A stretch of DNA of 64,000 bases from Agrococcus sp. SL85 (GTDB taxonomy: Bacteria; Actinomycetota; Actinomycetes; Actinomycetales; Microbacteriaceae). The stretch spans positions 2,542,001-2,606,000 of the forward strand of contig NZ_CP113066.1 of assembly GCF_026625845.1 (NCBI RefSeq). The letters are read 5' to 3'. Shown here piece by piece: positions 18,020-26,371 of this stretch. Within the stretch, counting starts at the first letter, position 1. Every line of letters begins with the position of its first letter. The notes under the pieces are model-generated. The model did no database searches. It was not told the DNA's origin and saw nothing but the letters and a program-made list of their open reading frames with translations. The position numbers and the translations under genes were made by a program.

Positions 18020-19804
18020 TCACCCGAAGGTGAACGAGTACGCCTCCACGCCCTGCGGCACGGTCACCTCGATGGTGCCCTCCTGGTTGCCGTCGGCGAG
18101 CAGCAGCTGGTAGCTGCGCGGCGTGCCGGAGACGTCGAGCTCGACGCGCTCGCCATCGACCTCCGCCACCACCGTGCCCTCGCCGGCGAGCACCATGCGC
18201 ACCTCCTGGCCGCTGTACTCGAGGCGGATGCGCGCCTCGCCCTCGCGGGGCGTCACGAACTGCGTCTCGAGCTGCCAGGCGCCGTCGAGCGCGAAGGTGT
18301 CGCGCGCGAGCTCAGCCGGGAACGAGAACTGCTCGGTCTGCGTCGAGTACCGCTCCTCGCCGCCGAAGTTCTGCACCTTCGTCGTGCCGAGGTACGACTC
18401 GGGCGTGATGTCGGCGTTCGAGGGCGTGTCGTCGGAGGTCTCGGTCACGGGCGGCAGCTGCACGTCGGGGTTCGCCTGCTGCAGCAGCTCGCGCAGCATG
18501 CGCTCGCCCTCCTGGTACTGCCCCTCGCCGAAGTGCACGTTGCGCACGGTGCCGTCGGCGTCGATGAGGTAGCGGGCCGGCCAGTAGGCGTTGCGGTAGT
18601 TCGTCCAGGTGGAGAGGTTGTTGTCGATCGCCACCGGGTACTCGATGCCCAGCGCCTCGGCGCCGTCGATGACGTTCTGGCGCTCCTTCTCGAAGGCGTA
18701 CTCGGGGCTGTGCACGCCGATCACCTCGAGCCCCGCGTCCTGGTACGCGTCGTACCAGGCGTTGATGTGGGGCGCGGAGCGCTGGCAGTTGATGCACGAG
18801 TAGGCCCAGAAGTCGACGAGCACGACCTGGCCGCGGAGGTCCGCGAGGTCGATGGGCTGGTCGCCCTCGGTGTTGAACCACGACTCGATGCCGCGGATCG
18901 AGGGCGCCGTGCCGCACTCCTGCAGCTCCGTGGCACCGGGGTCGCAGAGGTCGAGGTCGCGGTTCTCGTCGTTCTCGAGCCCGCCGATCTGGATGGCCGA
19001 CTGCACGTCCTCGTTGTCGGCGATCGCGTTCTGGATGGCCGAGGTGTAGTCGGGCACGAGGCGCTGCAGGCGGGCGGGGAGGTCGAAGACGAGGCCGAGC
19101 GCGAGCAGGATCATGAGCGCGCCGGAGACGATGCGGATGACGCCCTGGCGCTTGCGGAACGCGGCGATGCGCTCGGCGAGGCCGCGGCCGGCGAGCGCGA
19201 AGAAGAGCAGCGGCAGTGCGGCGCCGATCGCGAACGAGACGGTGAGCACGACGGTGTCGACGCCGATCTGGCCGGTGGCGCCCGCGACGGTGATCGCGGC
19301 GAGCACCGGGCCGGCGCACGGCACGTAGACGGCGCCGAGCGCGAGGCCGAGCGGGAAGCCCTGCAGCTTCGAGGTCTGCATCTGCGGGAAGCGCTGGAAG
19401 GGCTTCTCGAGCAGGTGCTGCACCTGCGGCACCATGAGCCCGATGCCGATGAGGGTCAGCACGATGATGCCGGCCCAGCGCAGCACGTCCTGCGGGAGGC
19501 CGAGGAGGCTGAGCACGAGGCTGCCCGCGAGGGTCATGAGCGTGAAGCTGACCACGATGCCCGAGATGACGAAGTAGGGGCGCCAGCGCGAGACCGGCTT
19601 CGCGGCCTTCCGCTCGGCCCTGGTCGCGACGGCGACGCCGCCCGCGCCCGATCCTGCCTGGTCCGCCGTCTCCGCCGCGTCGGTCGCCTTCGGTGCCCGC
19701 GCGGACTGCATGCCGCCGGAGAAGAGGATGACGGGGAGCACGGGGATGATGCACGGCGAGATGCCGGTGATGAAGCCGCCGAGCAATCCGATGAGCGCGA
19801 GCAT
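18020..19804 (-). CDS. dipZ: DipZ-like integral membrane thiol-disulfide protein (CcdA + thioredoxin + C-terminal beta domain)
   Basis: 594 residues with the full DipZ architecture. The N-terminal CcdA/DsbD-type membrane region (about 1-230) has [18 protein letters not shown] and a second Cys in [14 protein letters not shown], the pair that passes electrons across the membrane. A TlpA/thioredoxin-like domain (about 300-440) carries C337-I-N-C340. A C-terminal jelly-roll or CBM-like domain (about 470-594) ends in [12 protein letters not shown] 19804 has GGAGG six bases upstream. In M. tuberculosis dipZ lies between the fasciclin-protein genes mpt83 and mpt70 under SigK; here it is divergent from a fasciclin lipoprotein with a matching promoter. 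Confidence 0.93.
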   Translation of the reverse strand: MLALIGLLGGFITGISPCIIPVLPVILFSGGMQSARAPKATDAAETADQAGSGAGGVAVATRAERKAAKPVSRWRPYFVISGIVVSFTLMTLAGSLVLSLLGLPQDVLRWAGIIVLTLIGIGLMVPQVQHLLEKPFQRFPQMQTSKLQGFPLGLALGAVYVPCAGPVLAAITVAGATGQIGVDTVVLTVSFAIGAALPLLFFALAGRGLAERIAAFRKRQGVIRIVSGALMILLALGLVFDLPARLQRLVPDYTSAIQNAIADNEDVQSAIQIGGLENDENRDLDLCDPGATELQECGTAPSIRGIESWFNTEGDQPIDLADLRGQVVLVDFWAYSCINCQRSAPHINAWYDAYQDAGLEVIGVHSPEYAFEKERQNVIDGAEALGIEYPVAIDNNLSTWTNYRNAYWPARYLIDADGTVRNVHFGEGQYQEGERMLRELLQQANPDVQLPPVTETSDDTPSNADITPESYLGTTKVQNFGGEERYSTQTEQFSFPAELARDTFALDGAWQLETQFVTPREGEARIRLEYSGQEVRMVLAGEGTVVAEVDGERVELDVSGTPRSYQLLLADGNQEGTIEVTVPQGVEAYSFTFG

Positions 19805-19828
19805 GCTGCCTCCTTGATGTTGCCGGGG

Positions 19829-19855
19829 GTTCGGCGCGGAACGCGGGGCGGATGG
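19829..19855 (-). promoter_or_regulatory. Predicted SigK-type promoter of dipZ
   Basis: On the minus strand: CCATCC (19855-19850), 15 bp, CCGAAC (19834-19829). The expected transcript start is about 7 bp further, leaving a short leader with the GGAGG of dipZ. Spacer length and both boxes agree with the fasciclin and sigK promoters. Confidence 0.72.
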
Positions 19856-19949
19856 GTGGTGCGCGCCCGACACCCGCAGCTCGGACTCGATCGGACTCGG
19901 ACGCGGCGCTCCGGTTTCCTGGGAATGCGCTGAGTTTCGAAGATCGCAC

Positions 19950-19976
19950 CCATCCGACCCCTGAGGGGCTCCGAAG
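19950..19976 (+). promoter_or_regulatory. Predicted SigK-type promoter of the fasciclin lipoprotein gene
   Basis: CCATCC (19950-19955), 15 bp, CCGAAG (19971-19976), then a leader of about 50 nt with GGAAGGAGA before ATG 20032. It is divergent from the dipZ promoter, with 94 bp between the two -35 boxes. Confidence 0.72.
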
Positions 19977-20031
19977 CCTCGATGACACCGGCTCGCACAG
20001 GCCGGATCCGAACCAGGGAAGGAGAGCAGCG

Positions 20032-20709
20032 ATGCTCACCAAGAAGAACCCGGCGATGGCCGGCCTCGTGCTCGCAGGAGCGGCGACGCTCATCCTCGCG
20101 GGCTGCTCGATGGGCGGCTCGACGGAGGAGACCATGGAGCCCTCGGGCGAGTCGATGGAGACCACGGCGCCCGAGACCGAGGCGGCCATGGACCCGGCCT
20201 ACGACAACCTCGTCGGCGCCGGCTGCTCGATGTACGACGAGGAGGTGCCCGACGGCGCCGGCTCGATCGTCGGCATGTCGCAGGACCCGGTGGCGGTCGC
20301 CGCCTCGAACAACCCGCTCCTCACGCAGCTCGTCGCCGCGGTGTCGGGCCAGCTGAACCCCGAGGTCGACCTCGTCGACACGCTGAACGGCTCGGAGTTC
20401 ACGGTCTTCGCGCCGGTCGACGACGCCTTCGCCGCGCTGCCCGCCGAGACGGTGGAGACGCTCCAGACGCCTGAGGGCGCCGAGACGCTCTCGACCGTGC
20501 TGACGTACCACGTCGTCCCCGGCCAGATCGCGCCCGACGCGATCGCCGGCATGCACACCACCGTGCAGGGCGAGGACCTCGAGGTCACGGGCGAGGGCGA
20601 CTCGCTCATGGTCAACGACGCGACCGTCATCTGCGGCGGCGTCCAGACCGCGAACGCCACGGTCTACCTGATCGACACGGTGCTCATGCCGCCGTCGCTC
20701 CAGGGCTGA
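20032..20709 (+). CDS. Fasciclin (FAS1) domain lipoprotein, MPT83/MPT70-like
   Basis: 225 residues. The signal peptide ends ILAGC (lipobox, C25), followed by a Thr/Glu-rich linker and one FAS1 domain (about 85-222) with [24 protein letters not shown] and [14 protein letters not shown], the two conserved FAS1 boxes. It is anchored on the outer face of the membrane. The domain order matches mycobacterial MPT83. It is divergent from dipZ and shares a promoter type with it and with sigK, so induction when RskA is cleaved is inferred. Confidence 0.93.
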   Translation: MLTKKNPAMAGLVLAGAATLILAGCSMGGSTEETMEPSGESMETTAPETEAAMDPAYDNLVGAGCSMYDEEVPDGAGSIVGMSQDPVAVAASNNPLLTQLVAAVSGQLNPEVDLVDTLNGSEFTVFAPVDDAFAALPAETVETLQTPEGAETLSTVLTYHVVPGQIAPDAIAGMHTTVQGEDLEVTGEGDSLMVNDATVICGGVQTANATVYLIDTVLMPPSLQG

Positions 20710-20728
20710 TCCAGCAGCACACGAACCG

Positions 20729-20762
20729 CGGAGGGCCGACCTGTCAGGGGGTCGGCCCTCCG
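20729..20762 (+). terminator. Terminator of the fasciclin gene
   Basis: Perfect 13-bp stem (20729-20741 with 20750-20762) with loop TGTCAGGG, followed by a short T-rich stretch. The loop and much of the stem match the dipZ terminator. Confidence 0.82.
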
Positions 20763-20868
20763 TCTTGTCGTGGGGCGGCGTCGGCGGCCGCGGGAGTCAC
20801 GACGCGTCGTCACCCGCCGGTCGAGGAGCGCGCCGGCGCAGCCGGCACGCGTCACGGGACCCGCCCAG

Positions 20869-21909
20869 ATGTCAGCGGCCGATGCTCGACTGCCCGCAGG
20901 ACGACGGCGATCGCGGCACCCGGGGCATCCCCCGCCGAGCCCGCCAGCGCCTCCACCGCGGCCGTCGCCGAGCACGCGCTCGAGGCCGTCGTCCGCATCG
21001 GCGAGGCGATCGCCTCGCTGCAGGCGATGCGCGCGCACCTGCTCGCCGCCCGCGAGCGCCGCGCCGACCGCACGGTCGAGGCGGAGGTCGGCGACGCGAT
21101 GGTCGAGACCGCCGCCTGGCCCGCGACGCTCCGCGCCCTCGGCGAGGCCCGCATCCATCGCGGCCACCTGCGCGTCATGGCCGAGATCGGGCTGCCGCTG
21201 CAGGCGCAGGAGGCCCGCGACGCCTTCGAGGCGGCGCTGCTGCCGCCCGCCGAGCGGACGACGCCGGGCCGCCTCCGCGCGATCGCGCGCCGCGAGCTCG
21301 CCCTGCTCCTCGAGCGGCCGCTCGAGGAGCGCCACCGCGCTGCCCGTGCGCGCCGCGGCGTCTCGGTCACCGATCTCGACGACGGCATGTCGATCCTCCG
21401 GGCGACGGTGCCGACGCTGCTGGCGCACGGCGTCGTCGATCGCCTCACCCGCATCGCGCGCACCGCGAGCGCCGAGGATCCGCGGACCATCGACCAGCGC
21501 CCGGCCGACGCCCTCTGCGACCTGCTGCTCACGGGCGACGCCACGGGTGTCGCGACCGACGGCATCCGGGCCGAGGTCGCCGTCGTCATCCCCGCGACGA
21601 CGCTCGCCGGCATCGACGACGAGCCCTCGGCGGCGAGGCGCGGCTCCTCGCCGGCACGCCCGTCGACGCCGCGACCGCGCGGCGCCTCGCCGCCGAGGCG
21701 CCGAGCTGGTCGCGGCTCTGCACCGATCCCGTGCGCGGCACCGTCGTCGCCACCGACAGCTACCAGCCCACCGCGTCGACGCGGCGGTTGCTGCGGCATC
21801 GCGACCAGACCTGCCGGTTCCCCGGCTGCGGCGCGAGCGCGCACCGCACCGACCTCGACCACACCGTCGCTTGGGCCGACGGCGGCACGACGGCGATCTC
21901 GAACCTCGC
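20869..21909 (+). pseudogene. HNH endonuclease / DUF222 (13E12-repeat) protein, 5' part, interrupted
   Basis: Two frames together give one DUF222-HNH protein. Frame A covers AEHALEAVVRIGEAIASLQAMRAHLLAARERR to about 21625; a frame change near 21625-21645 leads into frame B, LLAGTPVDAATARRLAAEAPSWSRLCTDPVRG... CRFPGCGASAHRTDLDHTVAWADGGTTAISNLA, the start of the HNH motif. The reading stops at 21909 where foreign DNA begins. The missing end, HLCRRHHTLKHATRW, is found at 26067-26321. No ATG is in frame with the N-terminal part, so the 5' boundary is uncertain. Family members are very common in Micrococcales; their role is unclear. Confidence 0.85.
21902..21909 (+). repeat. Left attachment core (attL)
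   Basis: AACCTCGC, identical to 26067-26074. Host HNH codons (..AIS-NL) lie to the left and element DNA (CAGTTCGTAAACC) to the right. Confidence 0.8.
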
Positions 21910-21953
21910 CAGTTCGTAAACCGACCCCCGAAGCGATCTGTAATACTCGCCCT

Positions 21954-23381
21954 ATGTCACAGGTCGCGAGCCGCCAAGAACTCTACGTTCCTGACCGTTT
22001 CGAGCAGCTTCGCGAAGTCGGCACGGGTCAACTGCGGACGGTGATCAACCCGGTCGTTCCGATGCTGGACGAGTTTGCAGCGCGCTTCGCCGACATGAGG
22101 GGCGCAGGCCGCGGGGGGTTCTGGGTGCTGCGAGGCGCCGCCGGATCTGGCAAGTCCACATTCCTCGACACGATCGGTCTCTTCAAGTCCCCCGTCTCCA
22201 CCGAGCGGGTGCCTTTCGACGCGGACATCGCAGTTGCTCTCGGAGCGCTTCCCAAGGTCGACGCTGCGCGCGTCGTAGTCATCGAGGGAAGGGAGGCGCT
22301 GCTTGACGTGAGCGAGGCCGCTCTGGAGTCGTCAATGCACGCGATCAACCAATTCGTGAGGTCGCCCAAGGGTGCCAACACCCTGGTCGTCTGGCCGACG
22401 AACACGGATGAGCTGGCGGCAGCGCTCGTGGCACTCGGCGATCGGCTCGGCGGTCTCGCTCTGCTGTCGCCAAAACCGATTATCCACTTCTCCGGCCCAC
22501 CGAAAACTGACTACGTTCAAATCGCCGAGAAGACGGTCGCCGCGCTGAACGAGGGCGCGTCGCTAACCGCGCTGGGGGTCTCGGACGAGGCTGCCGCCGC
22601 GCTGGTCGACGAGGCGCTTACGGTCGGGGACTACCTGACCCTGCTTCGCGCGAAATTGATCCAGAACGGCGCTCACGTGCGCGAGTTGCTGACGAACGAG
22701 CAGCCCCGGGTGTGGACGATTGTCATCGCGTCCAACGATCCGGAGGGCGATGTTGCGGCACTCACACGTGGCGGTTTGGCCTATGCCGACGTCGATCGAC
22801 TGCTGACTGCGACGAACGCCAACGTAGTCAGCGAGTTGAGGGAGCAGCCCGACACGATCGGCATCCTCGGGACGGTGCTTGACGCGAAGATCCTGCACGT
22901 CGAGATTCTCGCCGTGCTGGCTATTGCACGCGCGTTCGCGGACGAGCCACTCAGGCAGGCGATGGTTGCAGCCGGGTTGTCCACTAACCGCGACAAGTCG
23001 GCGATCTCGCGAATCCAGACGAGTCAGCTCGGCCTCATTCTCAGTGGGAAGTCCTTGGGGCCGAGGCGTCGCGGCGGTCGTCCGGGCGGAAGCACGCTGA
23101 ACGCGTACCGCGGACTGGCGACTATCGCTCAGAAGCAGGACGGCTTGCTCAATCGCGCGTTGGCCGAGGCCGTTGTGGCTGCGGGGCTGGCTGACAGTTA
23201 CGAGCTCGAGGTAGTCATCGGCACTGACTACACGTATACGAGCGACATACTGCTCGTTCGTGGCGATGAGCGGATCCGACTCGAGGTGATGTGGCGCACC
23301 GAGACAGGACAGGCAGCGATCGCCAACTACGTCCTTCTGAAGCTCCGGAACTACGCGAAAGCAATCGGCCTGCTTGTTTAG
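21954..23381 (+). CDS. Unfamiliar P-loop ATPase with a possible nuclease-like C-terminus (element cargo)
   Basis: 475 residues that I do not recognise as a named family. Walker A is GAAGSGKST (61-69); a hydrophobic strand ARVVVIEG could be Walker B, and NTLVVWPTN looks like a sensor strand, so an AAA/STAND-type ATPase is likely. A basic linker (about 375-390) is followed by a C-terminal unit with D431 in TSDILLV, E444 in LEVMWR and a GQAAIANY helix, reminiscent of PD-(D/E)xK nucleases but with Met where Lys is expected. A TAATACT box lies 7 bp before ATG 21954 and there is no Shine-Dalgarno, so it is probably leaderless. Composition is lower in GC than the host. It could be defence cargo or an element-maintenance gene. 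Confidence 0.75.
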   Translation: MSQVASRQELYVPDRFEQLREVGTGQLRTVINPVVPMLDEFAARFADMRGAGRGGFWVLRGAAGSGKSTFLDTIGLFKSPVSTERVPFDADIAVALGALPKVDAARVVVIEGREALLDVSEAALESSMHAINQFVRSPKGANTLVVWPTNTDELAAALVALGDRLGGLALLSPKPIIHFSGPPKTDYVQIAEKTVAALNEGASLTALGVSDEAAAALVDEALTVGDYLTLLRAKLIQNGAHVRELLTNEQPRVWTIVIASNDPEGDVAALTRGGLAYADVDRLLTATNANVVSELREQPDTIGILGTVLDAKILHVEILAVLAIARAFADEPLRQAMVAAGLSTNRDKSAISRIQTSQLGLILSGKSLGPRRRGGRPGGSTLNAYRGLATIAQKQDGLLNRALAEAVVAAGLADSYELEVVIGTDYTYTSDILLVRGDERIRLEVMWRTETGQAAIANYVLLKLRNYAKAIGLLV

Positions 23382-23428
23382 CGGCGCGCAGCGCCGCGCT
23401 TCACTTGAATCTGCAACGTAACTCGGGA

Positions 23429-23466
23429 GCCGGTCGGCGAGCGATGGCAAGGGCTCGCCGACCGGC
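23429..23466. terminator. Strong hairpin after the cargo ATPase
   Basis: Perfect 14-bp stem (23429-23442 with 23453-23466) and a 10-nt loop, 48 bp past the ATPase stop. A smaller GCGGCGC-GCA-GCGCCGC hairpin (23381-23397) begins on the last base of the stop. Both fit termination; given the adjacent rep gene, a role in replication is also possible. Confidence 0.6.
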
Positions 23467-23522
23467 GAGCCTGCGGCAGACCTTGCGATGCGTGTGCCGC
23501 CTGGGGTTTGATGAGCATACGT

Positions 23523-23592
23523 CGACGCGCGTAGGGCGACTCTCAGACCCCGCTACGCGTCGGATGGAACTGTAGAGGAGCCCCGGTCTGAG
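23523..23592. other. Nested inverted repeats upstream of rep, candidate rolling-circle origin
   Basis: The gap 23467-23687 has no convincing gene. It holds two interleaved inverted repeats: CGACGCGCGTAG (23523-23534) with CTACGCGTCG (23553-23562), and CTCAGACC (23542-23549) with GGTCTGAG (23585-23592). Interleaved cruciforms beside an HUH rep gene are typical of double- or single-strand origins. No nick site can be assigned by eye. Confidence 0.4.
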
Positions 23593-23687
23593 GGGGCTGC
23601 GCAACTCAACCGGCCTGGGCCCTTTGCGCGAAACGAACCGTTCATGCGGCCGTCTGTTTTGTCGACGCCTCCGGACGGTTCCCTCTC

Positions 23688-24443
23688 TTGTCGCACTGCT
23701 CTTCTTCCCTTGTTGCTCTCGCGCGCCCCGACGCTGGCTGGTCGTTCACGCTCTGCCCTGAAGCGGGTGAAGGTGGCGGCTCATTTCGGCGCAGCGTCCG
23801 CACCGTGCCTGAGTACGTCGCACGGGGCGAGGCCCGCGATCCTGAGCGTGCCGCCGCCGAGGCCGGTCGTCGCGCGCGCTCGAAGCTGCGCCGCTACTGC
23901 GCCGCGAATCGACTGAATCGACTCGGGACGCTCACCTATCGGGGTGCTGGCAATCACGATCCTGCGCTGCTGCGCGAGCACCTTGGCGACTTCTTCCGAG
24001 CGCTGCGCGCCGGTCTCGACGGCAAGCCCTTGCCGTATGCGTGGGTGCCTGAGTGGCACAAGAGCGGCCACGGCCTGCACGCGCACTTCGCAGTGGGCCG
24101 GTACATCAAGCGCAGCGTCATCGCAGATGCATGGGGTCATGGCTTCGTCCACATCAAGCTGATCGGCGACCTGCCGGTCGGATCGACTGCGCTGACGGAG
24201 GCCCGCACAGCTGCGGGCTATCTCTCGAAGTACGTCGCGAAGACTTTCGATGACGCGCAGGCGCGGGAACTGGGCTTGCACCGGTATGACGTCGCACAGG
24301 GCTTCCAGCCGGAAACGATCCGCCTGTCGGCCGTCTCTGCGCACTCGGTGCTGTCGGAGGCGTCGGAGCTGATGGGTGGCGCTCCAGCGACGCAGTGGTC
24401 GTTGTTGGAGAGTCCCGGGTGGCAGGGCGCTCCGGCGATCTGA
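23688..24443 (+). CDS. rep: Rolling-circle replication initiator (HUH endonuclease Rep)
   Basis: About 251 residues. The three Rep motifs appear in order: motif I TLTY (81-84), motif II with the HUH residues in HGLHAHFAV (H131-x-H133), and motif III AGYLSKYVAK with Y178 and Y182 as candidate nucleophiles four residues apart. This fits a single-domain HUH Rep acting on the element's origin. The start is unclear: TTG 23688 is used for want of an in-frame ATG, and GTG codons further in could serve. It is followed by a small gene that begins 18 bp after the stop. Confidence 0.85.
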   Translation: MSHCSSSLVALARPDAGWSFTLCPEAGEGGGSFRRSVRTVPEYVARGEARDPERAAAEAGRRARSKLRRYCAANRLNRLGTLTYRGAGNHDPALLREHLGDFFRALRAGLDGKPLPYAWVPEWHKSGHGLHAHFAVGRYIKRSVIADAWGHGFVHIKLIGDLPVGSTALTEARTAAGYLSKYVAKTFDDAQARELGLHRYDVAQGFQPETIRLSAVSAHSVLSEASELMGGAPATQWSLLESPGWQGAPAI

Positions 24444-24460
24444 GCGCAGTGGGGCCGGTG

Positions 24461-24640
24461 ATGGGCGAGCCGGATCTGGAGGCGGTGCGCCAATGGCTCG
24501 TTGCCTCATGCGAAGCGCAGGGCGTGCCCGTGCAGATCACCGATGCGGTGCTCGTGGCCAAGTTGGGCGTGCTCCTCGGCGCGTCCGGGGAGGCGGCGCG
24601 CGGCACCGCAGGTGCGGCGCCGCCTGCCCGGAGCGCCTAG
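24461..24640 (+). CDS. Small hypothetical protein of the integrative element
   Basis: 59 residues, MGEPDLEAVRQWLVASCEAQGVPVQITDAVLVAKLGVLLGASGE..., with two amphipathic helices and an Ala-rich tail. It starts 18 bp after rep and its stop overlaps the convergent integrase stop by four bases, so it fills the gap exactly. It could be an accessory replication factor or a recombination directionality factor. No motif decides this. Confidence 0.5.
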   Translation: MGEPDLEAVRQWLVASCEAQGVPVQITDAVLVAKLGVLLGASGEAARGTAGAAPPARSA

Positions 24641-26040
24641 GACACCCAGATCGGCACGATCCGGGCGGGATCGAGCTTCTGCGCCCCTGCCTTGCCTGGC
24701 TGAATCGTCGCGCTCTCCATGACGGCGCGGACGATCGCATGCTGTCGGTCGAGGTTGAGGCTCCCCCACTGCTCCCTGAGCGCTCCGCCATTGCCGACCA
24801 GACCGTGCAACGCGTGCGCGCCGCTGATCTGGTCGAGCTGCCGCTGCGCCGCGATGATCCGCGCCTCGGCGGGCTTGCGCCCAGCGAGCAATTCAGGGCG
24901 AGTGATCTCACCTGCCCCGAACATCTCAGCAAACTCGCGCATCGCGGTCTGCGCGCTCTCGATCTCGCCGACAAGCTGCGCGTGGCGCTCGTCCTTCGCG
25001 GCCCGGCCCGCGAGCACATCGCGCATCACTTCGGTGTCGAGCCGCATCAGCACCGCGGCTGCGATCCACTGCTCGACCGGCGCGGCCACGATGGTCATGC
25101 GCCCGCAGCCGCCGTGGTCGGGGCCCTTGGAGCACACGTAGCGTCGCGTGTCCTGGCGCGCGGCACTGTAGAGGCGGCTGCCGCACCTGCCGCACGTGAG
25201 CAGACCACTGAGCAGATAGCGACGCGGCGCACGTCTGCCTTGCCGCTGCTTCGACCGCTGCAGCGCCAGGATCTGCTCGTGCTGGCTGAGCGTGATGATC
25301 GCCGGCCACACCGCCGTGCCGGCCGGCTTGCCCTTGTGGTCACGGAGGCCGGCGATGCGACCGCGCGTGAGGATCGTTCGAAGCGTCGCGGTGCGCCACA
25401 CCTCGGCCTTGCCGGTCGTGGGGATCTGCTGATCGTTCATCCAGTTCGCGAGCGACCGCATCGACTCGCCCGCGAGGTAGCGGGCCGCGAGCTCGCGGAT
25501 CACCTGCGCCTCCGACTCGCGCACGGTCACGCGGTCGGGCTCGAAGCCGAACGGGCGCGTTGATCCGCCGTGCGGCAGGCCCGCTTCGACGTTCTGCTGC
25601 ATCTTGCGCTTCACCCGCTCCGACTTCCGTGCCGACTCGTTCGCCGCGACTGCTGCCGTGATCCGCGCGATCAACATGCCGTTGTCGTTGCCGAAGTCGA
25701 TGTCGGACGTGACGGTCGCGAGCTGATCGACGCCGGAGCGGTCGCACAGCTCCACGAACTGCTCCCACTCCATCGGCCTGCGCGTCAGCCGATCCTGGTG
25801 GTACGCGATCACCGCATCGATCCGGCCCGCTTCGATGTCTTCCAGCATTCTCGCGTACTGCGGGCGATGCTTGCTCCGGTAGGCCGAGATGTCGTTGTCG
25901 ACGTAGACCTCCGCCACCTGCCACCCTTTGCTCTCGGCGAGCTTGTGACAGTCCTCGAGCTGCCGCTGCACGCCGAGCCCTTGCCCGGTCTGGTCGCTCG
26001 AGATGCGGGCGCAGATCGCAGCGGCATGGGCTCGTCTCAT
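24637..26040 (-). CDS. int: Large serine recombinase (integrase) of the element
   Basis: 467 residues. The N-terminal resolvase catalytic domain has ARISSDQTGQGLGVQRQLEDC (nucleophilic Ser at 14 or 15) and the conserved DRLTRRPMEWE segment. A recombinase domain (about 165-280: STRPFGFEPD... LRTILTRGRIAGL) follows. Then comes a zinc ribbon with cysteines at LTCGRCGSRLY and RYVCSKGPDHGGCGRM, a coiled coil (about 345-400), and a short tail. It is at the compact end of the family. The start lies 27 bp from the right attachment core, the usual place for attP-linked integrases. Confidence 0.95.
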   Translation of the reverse strand: MRRAHAAAICARISSDQTGQGLGVQRQLEDCHKLAESKGWQVAEVYVDNDISAYRSKHRPQYARMLEDIEAGRIDAVIAYHQDRLTRRPMEWEQFVELCDRSGVDQLATVTSDIDFGNDNGMLIARITAAVAANESARKSERVKRKMQQNVEAGLPHGGSTRPFGFEPDRVTVRESEAQVIRELAARYLAGESMRSLANWMNDQQIPTTGKAEVWRTATLRTILTRGRIAGLRDHKGKPAGTAVWPAIITLSQHEQILALQRSKQRQGRRAPRRYLLSGLLTCGRCGSRLYSAARQDTRRYVCSKGPDHGGCGRMTIVAAPVEQWIAAAVLMRLDTEVMRDVLAGRAAKDERHAQLVGEIESAQTAMREFAEMFGAGEITRPELLAGRKPAEARIIAAQRQLDQISGAHALHGLVGNGGALREQWGSLNLDRQHAIVRAVMESATIQPGKAGAQKLDPARIVPIWVS

Positions 26041-26066
26041 GGGGTCATGATTAACGCGCAGCCGTC

Positions 26067-26074
26067 AACCTCGC
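26067..26074 (+). repeat. Right attachment core (attR)
   Basis: AACCTCGC, the second copy of the attachment core. Element DNA lies to the left and HNH codons (GCG CAC CTC TGC CGA CGC CAC CAC) continue to the right in frame. Confidence 0.8.
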
Positions 26075-26321
26075 GCACCTCTGCCGACGCCACCACACGC
26101 TCAAGCACGCCACCCGCTGGCGGCTGCGGCAGCCCTCGCCCGGAGTGCTCGAGTGGACCTCGCCTGCCGGGCGCACCGACGTCGACCAGCCGGCCGCGAT
26201 CGGTCCGCGCTTCGCCGAGCGCGAGCGGCTCCGCGCCGCGGGTGCACGGCCGCCCGCCGCTGAGCCCGCACCGTGGCACGGCTCACCGCCGCCGCCCGGC
26301 GCTCCCCCGCCGCCGTTCTGA
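26067..26321 (+). pseudogene. HNH endonuclease / DUF222 protein, 3' part
   Basis: The frame reads NLAHLCRRHHTLKHATRWRL... and ends GSPPPPGAPPPPF-stop at 26321. It continues exactly the HNH motif broken at 21909: the left half supplies CRFPGC...LDHTVAW..NLA and this half supplies the CRRHH metal-binding end. It has no start codon or ribosome site of its own. Confidence 0.88.
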
Positions 26322-26371
26322 CGCCGTCGTCCTGGCGCCGCCGTCCGGGCGCCGCTCGCTATCGTGCGAGC

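Larger units (their letters stand above)
21902..26074. mobile_element. 4,165-bp integrative element with serine integrase and rolling-circle Rep
   Basis: The element sits inside the HNH gene and is bounded by the 8-bp direct repeat AACCTCGC (21902-21909 and 26067-26074). Removing one repeat plus the intervening DNA rejoins codons as NLAHLCRRHH, an intact HNH motif, which shows precise insertion. Contents: a P-loop ATPase, an HUH Rep, a 59-residue protein and a serine integrase whose start lies 27 bp from the right end. Base composition is visibly less GC-rich than the flanks, especially 21.9-24.4 kb. There are no conjugation genes, so it would be mobilised or replicate by rolling circle. Confidence 0.88.

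Noticed and set aside
23644..23916. 90-codon open frame overlapping the start of rep
   Set aside because: It has an ATG but no recognisable motif, and it is out of frame with the Rep motifs; base periodicity favours the rep frame.
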